Assembly: GCF_027924525.1 (NCBI RefSeq)
Contig: NZ_AP027040.1
Location: 1,517,032-1,581,031 of the forward strand
Source of the DNA: Aurantimicrobium sp. INA4
GTDB lineage: Bacteria > Actinomycetota > Actinomycetes > Actinomycetales > Microbacteriaceae
Length of the DNA: 64,000 nt
Direction of reading: 5' to 3'
Every line of letters begins with the position of its first letter. Within the stretch, counting starts at the first letter, position 1. Of this stretch, positions 44,303 through 53,539 are shown piece by piece. The notes beneath the pieces were generated by a model. That model did not search any database. It was not told the origin of the DNA and saw only the letters and a program-made list of their open reading frames with translations. Made by a program: the position numbers and the translations under genes.

Positions 44303-44848
44303 ATGGGTGAACCCCGTGAACTTGTAGTTCTCCTGTCGGAGGATGGAACTGCCATCGGAACAGCCGATAAGGCAGACGTGCACACAGTAGATACTCACCT
44401 CCACCTGGCTTTCTCCTGCCACGTCTTCAACTCGGAGGGCAAGATTCTCGTCACACGACGCGCACTAGCCAAAAAGACCTGGCCTGGTGTGTGGACTAAC
44501 TCTTTCTGCGGCCACCCAGGTCCTGGAGAGGACTTTGTCGAGGCTATTCACCGCCGTGCTGAGGAAGAACTGGGACTCCGTCTCGCCACGGTAAAAAGTG
44601 CACTGCCTGATTTTCGCTATCGCGCGGTCGATGCTTCTGGCATCGTCGAAAATGAAATTTGTCCTGTTTATGTTGCTCTTGCCGAGGGTGAGCCAAACCC
44701 GAATCCAGATGAAGTAGAGGAATACACCTGGGCAGACCCTCAAGCGCTTCTCGAGTCGGTTGAGAAGTCAGGTTTTGCTTTCAGCCCCTGGCTGACACTG
44801 CAGTTGCCACGTTTAGCTTCTGCCGGTTTTCTCTCTCCCCGCGCTTAA
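44303..44848 (+). CDS. idi: Isopentenyl-diphosphate delta-isomerase, type I
   Basis: Nudix-fold isomerase of 181 residues converting IPP to DMAPP, the starter for GGPP. It has the active Cys in WTNSFCGHPGPGED and the metal-binding AIHRRAEEELGL and EVEEYTW (acidic partner) motifs. AGGAG lies 8 nt before the ATG. It is divergent from crtE and so physically linked to the carotenoid cluster. Confidence 0.95.
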   Translation: MGEPRELVVLLSEDGTAIGTADKADVHTVDTHLHLAFSCHVFNSEGKILVTRRALAKKTWPGVWTNSFCGHPGPGEDFVEAIHRRAEEELGLRLATVKSALPDFRYRAVDASGIVENEICPVYVALAEGEPNPNPDEVEEYTWADPQALLESVEKSGFAFSPWLTLQLPRLASAGFLSPRA

Positions 44849-44851
44849 ATA

Positions 44852-44878
44852 AAAAGAGGAGCCCAGGGCTCCTCTTTT
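44852..44878 (+). terminator. Terminator of idi
   Basis: Arms 44852-44863 and 44867-44878 form a perfect 12-bp stem around CAG, ending in TTTT. It lies between the convergent idi and dcd genes. Confidence 0.88.
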
Positions 44879-44890
44879 CAATAACGAAAC

Positions 44891-45496
44891 TTATCCGCCA
44901 ATTGCTCCTGCGTCAGTTGCACTCACATCGGTGCGGTGGAAGTTTAGGAATGAGCGTGAGGCAGTCGGGCCGCGCTGACCGTGGTAGCGAGACTTGTACT
45001 CGGCAGAACCGTATGGCTTTTCTGCTGGGGAGGTGAGCTTGAAGAAACAGAGCTGACCAATCTTCATTCCAGGCCACAACTTAATCGGAAGCGTTGCCAT
45101 GTTAGACAGTTCCAATGTGATGTGGCCGGAAAAACCGGGGTCAATAAAACCGGCGGTGGAGTGAGTGACTAAGCCAAGACGGCCCAGCGAACTCTTACCC
45201 TCTAGGCGCGCTGCGATGTCATCAGGCAAAGAGACCTGCTCATAGGTTGCTCCGAGAACAAACTCTCCGGGGTGCAGGATGAACGGTTCGTTGGGGTCAA
45301 CTTCGATCAGACGAGTGAGGTCAGGTTGATCTTCTGCTGGGTCGATGTAGGGATACTTGTGGTTATCGAACAAGCGGAAGTACCGGTCGATTCGAACATC
45401 AACGCTCGAAGGCTGAATCATGTCATCAGCTAACGGGTCTAAACCAATACGACCAGACTCGAGTTCAGCACGAATATCGCGATCAGAAAGAAGCAT
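44891..45496 (-). CDS. dcd: dCTP deaminase
   Basis: Trimeric enzyme of 201 residues that supplies dUTP (or dUMP if bifunctional) for thymidylate synthesis. It starts [21 protein letters not shown], has [13 protein letters not shown], the catalytic [14 protein letters not shown] and the glycine motif [19 protein letters not shown]. The mono- or bifunctional state cannot be settled from these motifs alone. TAGACT (45503-45508, minus strand) lies 6 nt before the ATG. Confidence 0.95.
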   Translation of the reverse strand: MLLSDRDIRAELESGRIGLDPLADDMIQPSSVDVRIDRYFRLFDNHKYPYIDPAEDQPDLTRLIEVDPNEPFILHPGEFVLGATYEQVSLPDDIAARLEGKSSLGRLGLVTHSTAGFIDPGFSGHITLELSNMATLPIKLWPGMKIGQLCFFKLTSPAEKPYGSAEYKSRYHGQRGPTASRSFLNFHRTDVSATDAGAIGG

Positions 45497-45571
45497 AAGT
45501 TCAGTCTAGCTGAGGGAAACTCTGCGTTTTGGGCAGGCACTCGGCCCTGAATGCAGAGTTCTGAAATGCAG

Positions 45572-45826
45572 TTAGTGGGCTGATTTCTCAGCAGAACTAT
45601 CGAGTTCTTCGATGTCCAATAGCTCACGCTTGTTGGGCTTGATTGCTAAGACAAACATTGCCATTGCAACAAGAGCAACAATAAATGCGATACCAAAGCT
45701 CACCGCGCTCAAAATCCAATCGCGAGAAACCATCATCACGACGAGGCCGGTAAACAGCCCCAGTACTGCAGACACAACAATCAGCTCAAAAGGCTTGAGT
45801 CGGTCACGGAGTGTGGGGGTGGTCAT
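45572..45826 (-). CDS. Small two-helix membrane protein
   Basis: An 84-residue protein with two membrane helices (about 13-31 and 37-62) and an acidic cytoplasmic tail (LLDIEELDSSAEKS). The family is unknown. Its ATG overlaps the stop of the preceding DUF308-like gene (45823-45826), so the two membrane proteins are translated together. Confidence 0.75.
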   Translation of the reverse strand: MTTPTLRDRLKPFELIVVSAVLGLFTGLVVMMVSRDWILSAVSFGIAFIVALVAMAMFVLAIKPNKRELLDIEELDSSAEKSAH

Positions 45827-46383
45827 GAGGCAACCTCGTTCTTTTGTGCGGAATCGGTGCGCAGAGAAATACCTGCAATAACTTGGAACACCCCAACCAT
45901 GGCAGCATAGGCACCAAAGAGACCTACGGCATAGACATCGTTGAGTGGAACTGCTGCTTCAATAATGGCTAAGACAGCTGTGAAGGCGCCGATAGTGAGC
46001 CATTCCTTAGCAACTGTTTTGTTCTGCTCACGATATCCGGCATACAGTTCGAGTGCTGCAGTAAGTGCGGCCCAGATGCTGATAACCAAAATGAGAGCGG
46101 GAAGTCCACCACTAAGGCTGGCAGCAGCAATGGCTGCAGACACGGCAGTAACAATCGCGTGCGCCCCAAAGAGCTTTCTGTTGAGACCGTCAAGGGGAAC
46201 GCTCATGACCGTGAACAGCGTCACAGCGGCAAGAAGGAAACCAAAGCCGACAAAAACAGCAAGACCAACTACGGGCGCGTGGTTGCGCGAGAAAGTAATG
46301 ACCAGGGCGGCAATCAATGTGGGGATGGCGCGCAGAATAAGTGCATTGCCCAAGCGGGGCACAGAAGTCTCAGCGATAGCCAC
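45823..46383 (-). CDS. DUF308/HdeD-like membrane protein
   Basis: A 186-residue membrane protein with six predicted helices in three similar pairs, like HdeD/DUF308 proteins. Gly/Ala-rich helices dominate and no catalytic motif is visible. The start is GTG 46383: TAGAAT (46390-46395, minus strand) lies 6 nt upstream, giving a leaderless GTG start. It is coupled to the downstream two-helix protein. HdeD is linked to acid resistance in Escherichia coli, but transferring this role would be speculative. Confidence 0.72.
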   Translation of the reverse strand: MAIAETSVPRLGNALILRAIPTLIAALVITFSRNHAPVVGLAVFVGFGFLLAAVTLFTVMSVPLDGLNRKLFGAHAIVTAVSAAIAAASLSGGLPALILVISIWAALTAALELYAGYREQNKTVAKEWLTIGAFTAVLAIIEAAVPLNDVYAVGLFGAYAAMVGVFQVIAGISLRTDSAQKNEVAS

Positions 46384-46422
46384 GCGTCAATTCTACGGGC
46401 GAATTGTGGAAGTATTTTTCGG

Positions 46423-47790
46423 CTAAACCTTGGGCATATCGGCAAAGCGTGAAAGGTGACCCTGGAATCCAACCGTGATTGTCGCTGTAGGGCCGTTACG
46501 GTGCTTGGCAACGATGAAATCGGCCTCACCTGCACGGGGGTTTTCTTTTTCGTACGCGCTTTCACGGTGCAGAAGAATCACCATGTCAGCGTCCTGCTCC
46601 AGCGATCCAGATTCACGGAGGTCACTAATTGCTGGCTTCTTGTCGGCGCGTTGTTCCGGTCCACGGTTGAGCTGAGACAGCGCAATCACAGGAACTTGGA
46701 GCTCTTTAGCCATGAGCTTGAGCGCACGAGAGAATTCCGAAACTTCCTGCTGACGGTTTTCAACCTTCTTGCCAGAGGTCATCAACTGCAGGTAGTCAAT
46801 GACAACCATCTTCAAACCAACCTTCTGCTTGAGACGGCGGCATTTCGCACGAATCTCAACCAGGGTGAGGTTGGGGCTGTCGTCGATATAGAACGGGGCA
46901 TCATTGATGCGGCCCCGCGTGCTGGCAATGGTGGTCCAGTCGCGGTTATCTACGGTTCCCTTGCGCATGTTTTGCAGTGGAACGGACGCTTCTGCCGAGA
47001 GAAGACGCATTGCGATCTCTGACTTACCCATTTCGAGGGAGAAGAAGATTGCGGGGAGGTTGTTCTTGATGGATGCTGCACGGCAGAAGTCCAGGGCCAG
47101 AGTTGACTTACCCAATGCTGGACGCGCTGCAACGATGATGAGCTGGCCGGGGTGGAAACCGTTGGTCAGCTCGTCAAGATCTGCAAAGCCTGTGGGAACA
47201 CCGGTCATCTGACCGTCGCGGCCCTTGGCGGCTTCAATTTCTTCGATGGCCGTGTCCACTGCCTCGGTCAGAGGCACGTAGTCTTCTGCTTCAACAGAAC
47301 CGGTGACCTGATAAATCTCGGCCTGGGCGGTGTTGACTAGGTCAACGGCTTCACCCTCTCCGGCGTATCCCATCTGAACGATACGGGTTCCTGCCTCAAC
47401 AAGGCGTCGTAGAAGTGCTCGTTCCGAAACGATGTTGGCGTAATAACCTGCGTTAGCTGCGGTGGGAACGAGTGAAGTGAGTGTGTGCAGGTACTCCGCA
47501 CCACCTGCGCGACCGAGTTCACCTGTCTTTGTCAGCTCGTCTGTAACGGTAATGACATCGGTGGGCTCTCCATGCGAATACAGGGAGAGGATGGCATCAA
47601 AAATGACTTCATGCTTAGGAATGTAGAAGTCATTTCCACGAAGTATCTCGACGACGTCTGCAACAGCGTCTTTGCTGAGCAGCATGCCGCCGAGAGCGCT
47701 TTGCTCCGCAAGAAGATCATGCGGAGGAGTCCGTTCACCCTGCCAGTTTTCACGAGATTCGGATGGAGAACCGAGGTGTGCAATAGACAT
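46423..47790 (-). CDS. dnaB: Replicative DNA helicase
   Basis: Hexameric 5'-3' helicase of 455 residues that unwinds DNA at the fork. The N-terminal domain has PPHDLLAEQSALGGMLLS. The RecA-like core has Walker A IVAARPALGKSTLALDF, IYIDDSPNLT (as FYIDDSPNL), VVIDYLQLM (Walker B) and HLSRFADMP near the end. ATG 47790 is favoured because AGGAAGGA lies just upstream and the longer frame adds a non-conserved 43-residue extension. No intein or insertion interrupts it. The region upstream contains DnaA boxes. Confidence 0.95.
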   Translation of the reverse strand: MSIAHLGSPSESRENWQGERTPPHDLLAEQSALGGMLLSKDAVADVVEILRGNDFYIPKHEVIFDAILSLYSHGEPTDVITVTDELTKTGELGRAGGAEYLHTLTSLVPTAANAGYYANIVSERALLRRLVEAGTRIVQMGYAGEGEAVDLVNTAQAEIYQVTGSVEAEDYVPLTEAVDTAIEEIEAAKGRDGQMTGVPTGFADLDELTNGFHPGQLIIVAARPALGKSTLALDFCRAASIKNNLPAIFFSLEMGKSEIAMRLLSAEASVPLQNMRKGTVDNRDWTTIASTRGRINDAPFYIDDSPNLTLVEIRAKCRRLKQKVGLKMVVIDYLQLMTSGKKVENRQQEVSEFSRALKLMAKELQVPVIALSQLNRGPEQRADKKPAISDLRESGSLEQDADMVILLHRESAYEKENPRAGEADFIVAKHRNGPTATITVGFQGHLSRFADMPKV

Positions 47791-48241
47791 AATCACGGTC
47801 CTTCCTGTTGTTGCTTGAGTTGATAGTTCAGTTCTATCTCTACCCACCGACATTGGCCTGACATTGAGGCCTTTTAAGGGGTGTGTACTAACAGTAAGAA
47901 CTACGCAAGTAGCAACCAAATATGCCTGTGGATAACTCTGTGCATGAAACCTGTGAAACGCCGGTGAGTCTGTTCATAAGCTGGGGATAATGCTGTGGGA
48001 AAATGAAAAAGTTTACCCAAAAAATTGATTCTGAACTGCGTTTTTAGTTATACACGGGTGTGAACATTAACTTCCTTCAAGCATGTGTTTAAGCTTGGGG
48101 AAAAATATCTATTCTGTGCATAATTACGCAGTCGTTTCTGTACCCCGTTGAGGCAAAAAATGAGTCCCGACAACTCTCCGCGGGCAAACAAGAAGGGCGG
48201 GAAGCTTCACGCTTCCCGCCCTGAGTTGTTCTTGTCAGCAG
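47791..48241. other. 450-bp non-coding region with DnaA boxes between rplI and dnaB
   Basis: No convincing coding frame. It contains the dnaB leader (47791-47820), two DnaA boxes matching TTATNCACA on the minus strand (47927-47935 as TGTGGATAA; 48115-48123 as TGTGCATAA), one-mismatch boxes at 47971-47979, 47982-47990 and 48048-48056, A/T-rich stretches around 48000-48050, and the rplI terminator (48194-48222). The role may be DnaA control of dnaB, DnaA titration or an origin-like element. Confidence 0.6.
48194..48222 (-). terminator. Terminator of rpsF-ssb-rpsR-rplI operon
   Basis: Arms 48194-48205 and 48211-48222 form a perfect 12-bp GC-rich stem with a 5-nt loop. On the minus strand it is followed by TTCTTGTTTG. 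Confidence 0.85.
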
Positions 48242-48694
48242 TTACTTTGCAGCAACAACCTGAATGGTGATGGTTGCAACGATGTCGTCACGCAGACGAA
48301 CGGTTGCTTCGTGCTCACCAGTGAACTTGATGGGGTTCGCAATTTCAATCTTGCGCTTGTCGATAACGCCAACACCGGCGCTCTCAACTGCAGCAGCAAT
48401 GTGATCGGTCTTGACCGAACCAAAGAGACGACCGTCGCGGCCGACCTTGACAGCAAGCTTGACCTTGTTGCCTTCGATCTTTGCCTTGAGCGCCTGGGCC
48501 TCTTCGAGGGTTGCGAGCTCGCGTGCGGTGCGAGCAGCACGAATCTGCTCAACCTGCTTCTCGCCACCACGAGACCATGCAACAGCAAGTCCCTGAGGGA
48601 TGAGGTAGTTACGTGCGTAACCGTTCTTTACCTCGACAACGTCACCAGCAGAACCAACACCGGAGACTTCATTCGTCAGAATTAACTTAGACAT
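48242..48694 (-). CDS. rplI: 50S ribosomal protein L9
   Basis: Ribosomal protein of 150 residues that binds 23S rRNA near the L1 stalk and supports reading-frame fidelity. The N-terminal domain has [20 protein letters not shown] and [12 protein letters not shown], the L9 signature. The connecting helix and C-terminal domain are complete. It is last in the rpsF-ssb-rpsR-rplI operon. Confidence 0.97.
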   Translation of the reverse strand: MSKLILTNEVSGVGSAGDVVEVKNGYARNYLIPQGLAVAWSRGGEKQVEQIRAARTARELATLEEAQALKAKIEGNKVKLAVKVGRDGRLFGSVKTDHIAAAVESAGVGVIDKRKIEIANPIKFTGEHEATVRLRDDIVATITIQVVAAK

Positions 48695-48705
48695 GTGGGG
48701 ACTCC

Positions 48706-48969
48706 TTAGCGGCCAGCGCCTGCGTAGGGAAGAAGAGCCATCTCGCGGGCGTTCTTAACTGCCTTGGCGATGAGGCGCTGCTCCTGGACAGAAACACCGG
48801 TGATACGGCGAGCGCGGATCTTTCCACGCTCAGAAACGAACTTGCGAAGGGTTGCGACGTCCTTGTAGTCGATCACACCAACGCGGATAGCCTTCGCAGG
48901 TGCGAGAGCCTTAGCGCCCTTGCCACCGCGGAGTGGCTTGCGGGCTCCGCCGCTAGCTTTTCCAGCCAT
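48706..48969 (-). CDS. rpsR: 30S ribosomal protein S18
   Basis: Ribosomal protein of 87 residues that pairs with S6 on the platform. The core [19 protein letters not shown] and [19 protein letters not shown] are the S18 signature. The basic N-terminus ([15 protein letters not shown]) is longer than in E. coli. No CxxC zinc motif is present, so this is the zinc-independent form. Confidence 0.96.
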   Translation of the reverse strand: MAGKASGGARKPLRGGKGAKALAPAKAIRVGVIDYKDVATLRKFVSERGKIRARRITGVSVQEQRLIAKAVKNAREMALLPYAGAGR

Positions 48970-49033
48970 GATTACCTAACTTTCGTAAATTTAAATTGAT
49001 GAGTTCAGCGTGAGCTGAAGCTCAAGGGATTGT

Positions 49034-49513
49034 TTAGAACGGCGTATCGTCTGCGGGGATACCGGGGGTGTTCCAAGGGTCTGCTGCAGGCGCAGTCGGC
49101 GAACCCCAAGGTTCGTCGTTGCCTGCAGGGACACCGGGACGACCTGCGGAAGCCGCGCGGCTCACAGTTGCCGTGGCGTAGCGAAGCGAAGGACCGATCT
49201 CATCTACTTCGAGTTCGATTGTGGTTCGCTTTTCGCCTTCCTTGGTCTCGTATGAGCGCTGCTTGAGTCGACCAGTTGCAATAACGCGAGAACCCTTAGT
49301 CAGGCTTCCTGCGACATGCTCGGCAAACTCGCGCCAGACGCTGGCACGAAGGAAGAGAGCCTCGCCATCTTTCCACTCGTTTGATGCGCGATCGAAGTTG
49401 CGCGGAGTAGAGGCGATGGTGAAGTTGGCGACTGCAAGTCCGTTCTGCGTGTAACGCAGTTCGGGGTCACTCGTGAGGTTACCCACCACGGTGATGACTG
49501 TTTCGCCGGCCAT
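49034..49513 (-). CDS. ssb: Single-stranded DNA-binding protein
   Basis: SSB of 159 residues that coats single-stranded DNA and recruits repair and replication proteins. The OB fold has [20 protein letters not shown] and [19 protein letters not shown], and [20 protein letters not shown]. The Pro-rich linker ends in an acidic tail DTPF, close to the canonical DDxPF tip that binds partners. It lies between rpsF (5 nt) and rpsR (64 nt). Confidence 0.95.
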   Translation of the reverse strand: MAGETVITVVGNLTSDPELRYTQNGLAVANFTIASTPRNFDRASNEWKDGEALFLRASVWREFAEHVAGSLTKGSRVIATGRLKQRSYETKEGEKRTTIELEVDEIGPSLRYATATVSRAASAGRPGVPAGNDEPWGSPTAPAADPWNTPGIPADDTPF

Positions 49514-49518
49514 GTTAC

Positions 49519-49896
49519 TTACGCGTCCTTCGAAGCCTTGGCGGGAGCAGCGGCCTTGCGGGCAGCCTTCTCGTCAGCAAGCTTTGCAGCAGCAGCAACC
49601 ATGGCAATGGCTTCCTCTGCACGCAGAACCTTGGTACGCATAACAGCTTCAGAAAGCTTCAGCTGGCGGTCAAGCTCGACAGTTGCGTCGGCGCTTGAGG
49701 TGAAGTTGACGACGGCGTAGATGCCCTCGGACTTCTTGTTGATTTCGTAAGCCAAGCGACGCTTGCCCCAGATGTCAACGTTCTCGATGGTTCCACCATC
49801 GTTACGAATGACGTTGAGGAACTTGTCAAGGCTGGGAGCTACGGTGCGCTCGTCGATCTCTGGATCGAGGATAACCATCAACTCATACTGATGCAT
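49519..49896 (-). CDS. rpsF: 30S ribosomal protein S6
   Basis: Ribosomal protein of 125 residues, first gene of the operon. [19 protein letters not shown] and [18 protein letters not shown] are diagnostic. An Ala/Lys-rich C-terminal tail extends beyond the core. The leader ends in AAGGAGGTGG before the ATG and has a hairpin (49926-49944) that may let S6:S18 control the operon. Confidence 0.97.
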   Translation of the reverse strand: MHQYELMVILDPEIDERTVAPSLDKFLNVIRNDGGTIENVDIWGKRRLAYEINKKSEGIYAVVNFTSSADATVELDRQLKLSEAVMRTKVLRAEEAIAMVAAAAKLADEKAARKAAAPAKASKDA

Positions 49897-49925
49897 GACT
49901 AACCCACCTCCTTCGGACTAAAACG

Positions 49926-49944
49926 GATACAGGCGGTCTGTATC
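49926..49944 (-). promoter_or_regulatory. Hairpin in rpsF leader, possible S6:S18 site
   Basis: A 7-bp stem (GATACAG/CTGTATC) closes a 5-nt loop ACCGC on the minus-strand RNA. It sits 30-48 nt before the rpsF start, just before the ribosome-binding site. The CCG in the loop recalls the motif of known S6 leaders. A second hairpin with CCGG arms lies upstream near 49977-49992. Assignment is tentative. Confidence 0.4.
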
Positions 49945-50064
49945 AGGAGGGTTGTGCATGTGCCATCTGAGGAGGCCGGATACTTCCGGCGCACAGACAA
50001 CTTCCCCAGTCTAGACCGGCTCGAAGCATTAAGCCAATCGGAGCTGGTCCAACTTCCGCGCTAT

Positions 50065-51489
50065 CTAGCGGTTTGCCCACCACTGGAGCAGGCGTTCGCG
50101 AGCGACTTCAGCACCCAACGGCCCCTCATCTAGTCGCAGGTTGAGCAGATAGTTATAGGCCTCGCCAACCTCACGCCCAGCAGGAATGCCGAGGATTTCC
50201 ATGATTTCTTCACCGTTGAGGTCGGGACGGATGGCCGCAAGTTCTTCGGCCTCGGAAAGTTCAGCGATGCGCTGTTCTAAATCGTCATAGGCAAAGGCGA
50301 GCCGGTCCGCCTTGCGTTTATTGCGTGTGGTGACGTCTGCTCGGGTGAGAATGTGCAGGCGGTCCAACAGATCCCCGGCGTCGCGGGCATACCTACGCAC
50401 AGCCGAATCACTCCAGGCAGCATCTGAATAACCAAAGAAACGCAGGTGCAATTCAATGAGCCTGGCCACATTCTGGGTGGTTTCTTTATCAAAACGCAGG
50501 GCCTTCATGCGCTTGGATGCCAGCTTGGCACCCACAAGGTCATGGTGGTGAAAGCTCACAGCGCCACCCGGTTCCAGCTGCCTTGTGGCCGGCTTGCCGA
50601 TGTCGTGCAGGAGTGCTGCTAGCCGCAATGTGACATCGGCAGGTTCGCCTGGGTTCCGTTCCTTTTCCAAGTCGATGGCTTGTTCGAGCACTGTCAGGCT
50701 GTGCTCATACACATCCTTGTGGTGATGGTGTTCATCCACTTCAAGGCGAAGTGCGGGAATCTCGGGTAACACAATCGCTGCAATGCCGGTGCTCACGAGA
50801 AGCTCAATGCCAGCACGGGGGTGATCTGTTTGCAGGAGTTTGCACAGTTCTTCGTTCACACGCTCAGCAGAAATGTTCTCAATGGCACCGGCAAACTCTG
50901 TCATTGCCCACTCAGTTTCCGCATCGGGGTGGAATCCGAGTTGAGAGGCAAAGCGTGCTGCGCGCATCATGCGTAAGGGGTCTTCGGTGAAAGAAACTTC
51001 TGCCGATTTTGGTGCACGAAGAATCTTTGCTTGGAGGTCTTCCACCCCGCCGGAGGGGTCAACAAGAATGAGCTCCGGTAAACGGACGGCCATCGCGTTG
51101 ACACGGAAATCTCGCCTCAACAGGTCTTCTTCAAGGCTGTCGCCAAAAGCAACCTCTGGTTTACGCGTCTTTCCGTCATAGTGATCTGCTCGATAAGTGG
51201 TGATTTCCACCTTCTCGCCGGCTATCTGGGCACCGATGGTGCCAAAGTCGCGGCCGATGTCCCACTGTGCTTCAGAGATGGGTTCAACGATGTGCAAGAT
51301 GTCATCGGGGCGGGCATTCGTCGTGAAGTCGAGGTCATGCACGGCGTGACCAAGAAAGGCGTCGCGAACGGGGCCACCTACGAGCGCCAGTTCATATCCG
51401 GCGTCGGCAAAGGCTTTCGCCAGGCGTGAAACGCTGGGCGAAGTACTCAAACGAGTAATTGATTCGATTGCTGAGGCGGCACTGTGCAT
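50065..51489 (-). CDS. cca: CCA tRNA nucleotidyltransferase
   Basis: Adds or repairs the 3' CCA end of tRNAs. It has 474 residues. The nucleotidyltransferase head has ALVGGPVRDAFLGHAVHDLD with the catalytic DLDFTT and RRDFRVNAMAVRL. The neck follows (DPLRMMRAARFASQLGF). An HD domain has RLAALLHDIGKPATR, common in actinobacterial versions. Since tRNA-Arg here does not encode CCA, this enzyme is needed. It is divergent from the DUF6049-murJ pair. Confidence 0.93.
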   Translation of the reverse strand: MHSAASAIESITRLSTSPSVSRLAKAFADAGYELALVGGPVRDAFLGHAVHDLDFTTNARPDDILHIVEPISEAQWDIGRDFGTIGAQIAGEKVEITTYRADHYDGKTRKPEVAFGDSLEEDLLRRDFRVNAMAVRLPELILVDPSGGVEDLQAKILRAPKSAEVSFTEDPLRMMRAARFASQLGFHPDAETEWAMTEFAGAIENISAERVNEELCKLLQTDHPRAGIELLVSTGIAAIVLPEIPALRLEVDEHHHHKDVYEHSLTVLEQAIDLEKERNPGEPADVTLRLAALLHDIGKPATRQLEPGGAVSFHHHDLVGAKLASKRMKALRFDKETTQNVARLIELHLRFFGYSDAAWSDSAVRRYARDAGDLLDRLHILTRADVTTRNKRKADRLAFAYDDLEQRIAELSEAEELAAIRPDLNGEEIMEILGIPAGREVGEAYNYLLNLRLDEGPLGAEVARERLLQWWANR

Positions 51490-51550
51490 TTCCCGTCATT
51501 CTACGGGGAGCATCGGGCGCTAACACGGTTGCGACGCCTACAATGGCAGG

Positions 51551-53539
51551 ATGCCCTCTGCAGTGATTTCACGAGCCAACCGTGCATCACTGAGTGCACA
51601 GCTGGTGCGCTGGTGCGGGGCTCTTCTCATTACGGCACTGATGGTGACGGGACTCCAGCCTGGTGCGAAGGCAGCAGACGAGGTTTCACTCACGCTGACG
51701 CCCTCCGCTCTCAGTGCGGGACCGGGTGAAACCTTGGCAACAAGTGTCACCGTGACCAACGAGGGCACCGATGACATTCCCGCGGGCGAGGTCACGATTA
51801 CTGCGCCTTCTGGTGTGCTGAACACACTCGTTGATCTGGATGAATGGTACTCCTCCAGTGACACTCAACAAACTGGCCGTTTCCTCACTTCTATTGACGT
51901 ACCCGCCGTTTCTGCTGGGGAAACGGTGACGGTTAGTGCTGAACTACCTCTGGCTTCAGGTCGCTTTGGTTCATTGTGGGGGCCACGTGGTCTTGCCGCT
52001 GACTATCAGGTTTCCGGTGTGAGCACAGCGAGCGCTCGTTCTTCATTTGTCTGGACTGCAGGAACAGCTCCCTCCCCTGCGGCGATGACCACAATCTTGG
52101 CCATTGTTCCCCCGGCAGATTCCGCCGGAGTGCTCAGCTCACAGAAGCTCGTTGAGCTCACCGGCCCCAGCGGAGTTCTCACACGCCAGCTTCAACTAGC
52201 TCAAGGCCGGACCGTTGCAATCGGGGTTGACCCACGCATCATCAGCTCGATTGCTGCTTTGGGTGACACAATTCCAGAAAACGTTCAGTTGTGGCTGGAT
52301 TTGCTGAAAGCGCTGCCGAACGAATCGTTCCTGTTGCCTTATGCCAATGCAGATATTTCTGCCCAGGCTCAAGCCGGAGCAACTACGCTGCTCGCGCCAA
52401 TCACGACAGATATTGTGGCGGGTACTGCCGCGTCCACGGCGAGCGCCACTCCCACACCCACTCCTGGTGTTCCAGAGGTCACTACGGTTTCTTTCACTCC
52501 CAGGTTCAGTTCTCTAGCGTGGCCAGCTGGTGGCACTGTTTCTGGCTCTGATCTCGGAATTTTCTCTGCAAACGGGTACTCCCAGGTGATTCTCTCCTCA
52601 CAGAACCTTGCTGAGACAGCCTCTGCTGGGATTGTTTCTGGAATGCCTGCTGTGGTCACGAACGCAGGGTTGAGTTCAGCGCTTTCTCATGACGATGTTT
52701 CACGAGGAGCGTCCTACCTTGCTGCAGCTGCACTCGACCCCGCAACTGGTGGTGCCCTATATGGCGGGCTGCCTCGAAGCTTCTCCATCACGGGTTTGAG
52801 TAAAACCGGCCAAATGCTCGATGCTCTTACTGGTTTGCCCTGGGTCACCTCAGGTTCTGTCGCTGCTGGATTGGGTTCTGCCACAACGGAACTTGCACTT
52901 GTGGACTCCCCCGAGTCTGAAGAGCGTACTGGCACAGTCCGCGCGCTGCTGGGGCAAAATGCTCAAGTTTCATCTTTCTCAACTATTGCTGAAGACCCCA
53001 GCCTGATCACCAGCCCTGCAGCACGTGACTTGGCTGCAGTACTGTCGGTTTCTTGGTTAGGAGATCCGAACTGGGGTAGCGCGGTCATTGCTCACAATGA
53101 AGTAACAGAGAAGCTGCTCAACTCAGTGAGCGTGGTCACCAGCAGCACCATCAACATGGTGGGTGGTCAGGCAAATATTCCGATCTCCGTCAACAACGCC
53201 TTAACCCAAGCCGTAACAGTTGTGGTCAATGGTGACCCTAATAATGGCCGACTGTTGGTCAACGGAGAAGAAACCATCACCATCCAGCCTGAATCCCAAG
53301 CTAAAGCAAGAATTCCTGTTCAAGCACAGGTTGGAAATGGCAGTGCCATTCTGACTGTCACGCTGCGCTCGGTTGAGGGTGTTCCCGTGGGGCAACCCGT
53401 TGGAATCCCTGTGAATGTGCGAGCCGACTGGGAAACGTGGGGACTCACAGCCGTGGGAATTGCTTTCGTGGGTTTGATTACCGCCGGTGTGATTCGCACA
53501 CTTCGCCGCCGAAAGCAGGGACAATCAGAAGATGTCTAA
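51551..53539 (+). CDS. DUF6049 family exported membrane-anchored protein
   Basis: A 662-residue protein with an N-terminal signal or anchor helix (about 20-40, followed by AKA) and a C-terminal membrane helix (about 632-652) followed by RRRKQ. The large outside part is Ser/Thr/Ala-rich with beta repeats such as SLTLTPSALSAGPGETLATS. It is always near cca and murJ in actinobacteria and probably serves cell-wall assembly, but no activity is known. TACAAT (51539-51544) lies 6 nt before ATG. It overlaps murJ by 8 nt. Confidence 0.85.
   Translation: MPSAVISRANRASLSAQLVRWCGALLITALMVTGLQPGAKAADEVSLTLTPSALSAGPGETLATSVTVTNEGTDDIPAGEVTITAPSGVLNTLVDLDEWYSSSDTQQTGRFLTSIDVPAVSAGETVTVSAELPLASGRFGSLWGPRGLAADYQVSGVSTASARSSFVWTAGTAPSPAAMTTILAIVPPADSAGVLSSQKLVELTGPSGVLTRQLQLAQGRTVAIGVDPRIISSIAALGDTIPENVQLWLDLLKALPNESFLLPYANADISAQAQAGATTLLAPITTDIVAGTAASTASATPTPTPGVPEVTTVSFTPRFSSLAWPAGGTVSGSDLGIFSANGYSQVILSSQNLAETASAGIVSGMPAVVTNAGLSSALSHDDVSRGASYLAAAALDPATGGALYGGLPRSFSITGLSKTGQMLDALTGLPWVTSGSVAAGLGSATTELALVDSPESEERTGTVRALLGQNAQVSSFSTIAEDPSLITSPAARDLAAVLSVSWLGDPNWGSAVIAHNEVTEKLLNSVSVVTSSTINMVGGQANIPISVNNALTQAVTVVVNGDPNNGRLLVNGEETITIQPESQAKARIPVQAQVGNGSAILTVTLRSVEGVPVGQPVGIPVNVRADWETWGLTAVGIAFVGLITAGVIRTLRRRKQGQSEDV

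Noticed and set aside
36440..44848. Rhodopsin or retinal-forming carotenoid oxygenase near the crt genes
   Set aside because: I looked because of the likely lineage, but no seven-helix rhodopsin or CrtY/blh-type dioxygenase is encoded in this window.
47791..47919. 43-codon N-terminal extension of DnaB
   Set aside because: Not conserved in DnaB, and a good ribosome-binding site precedes ATG 47790.
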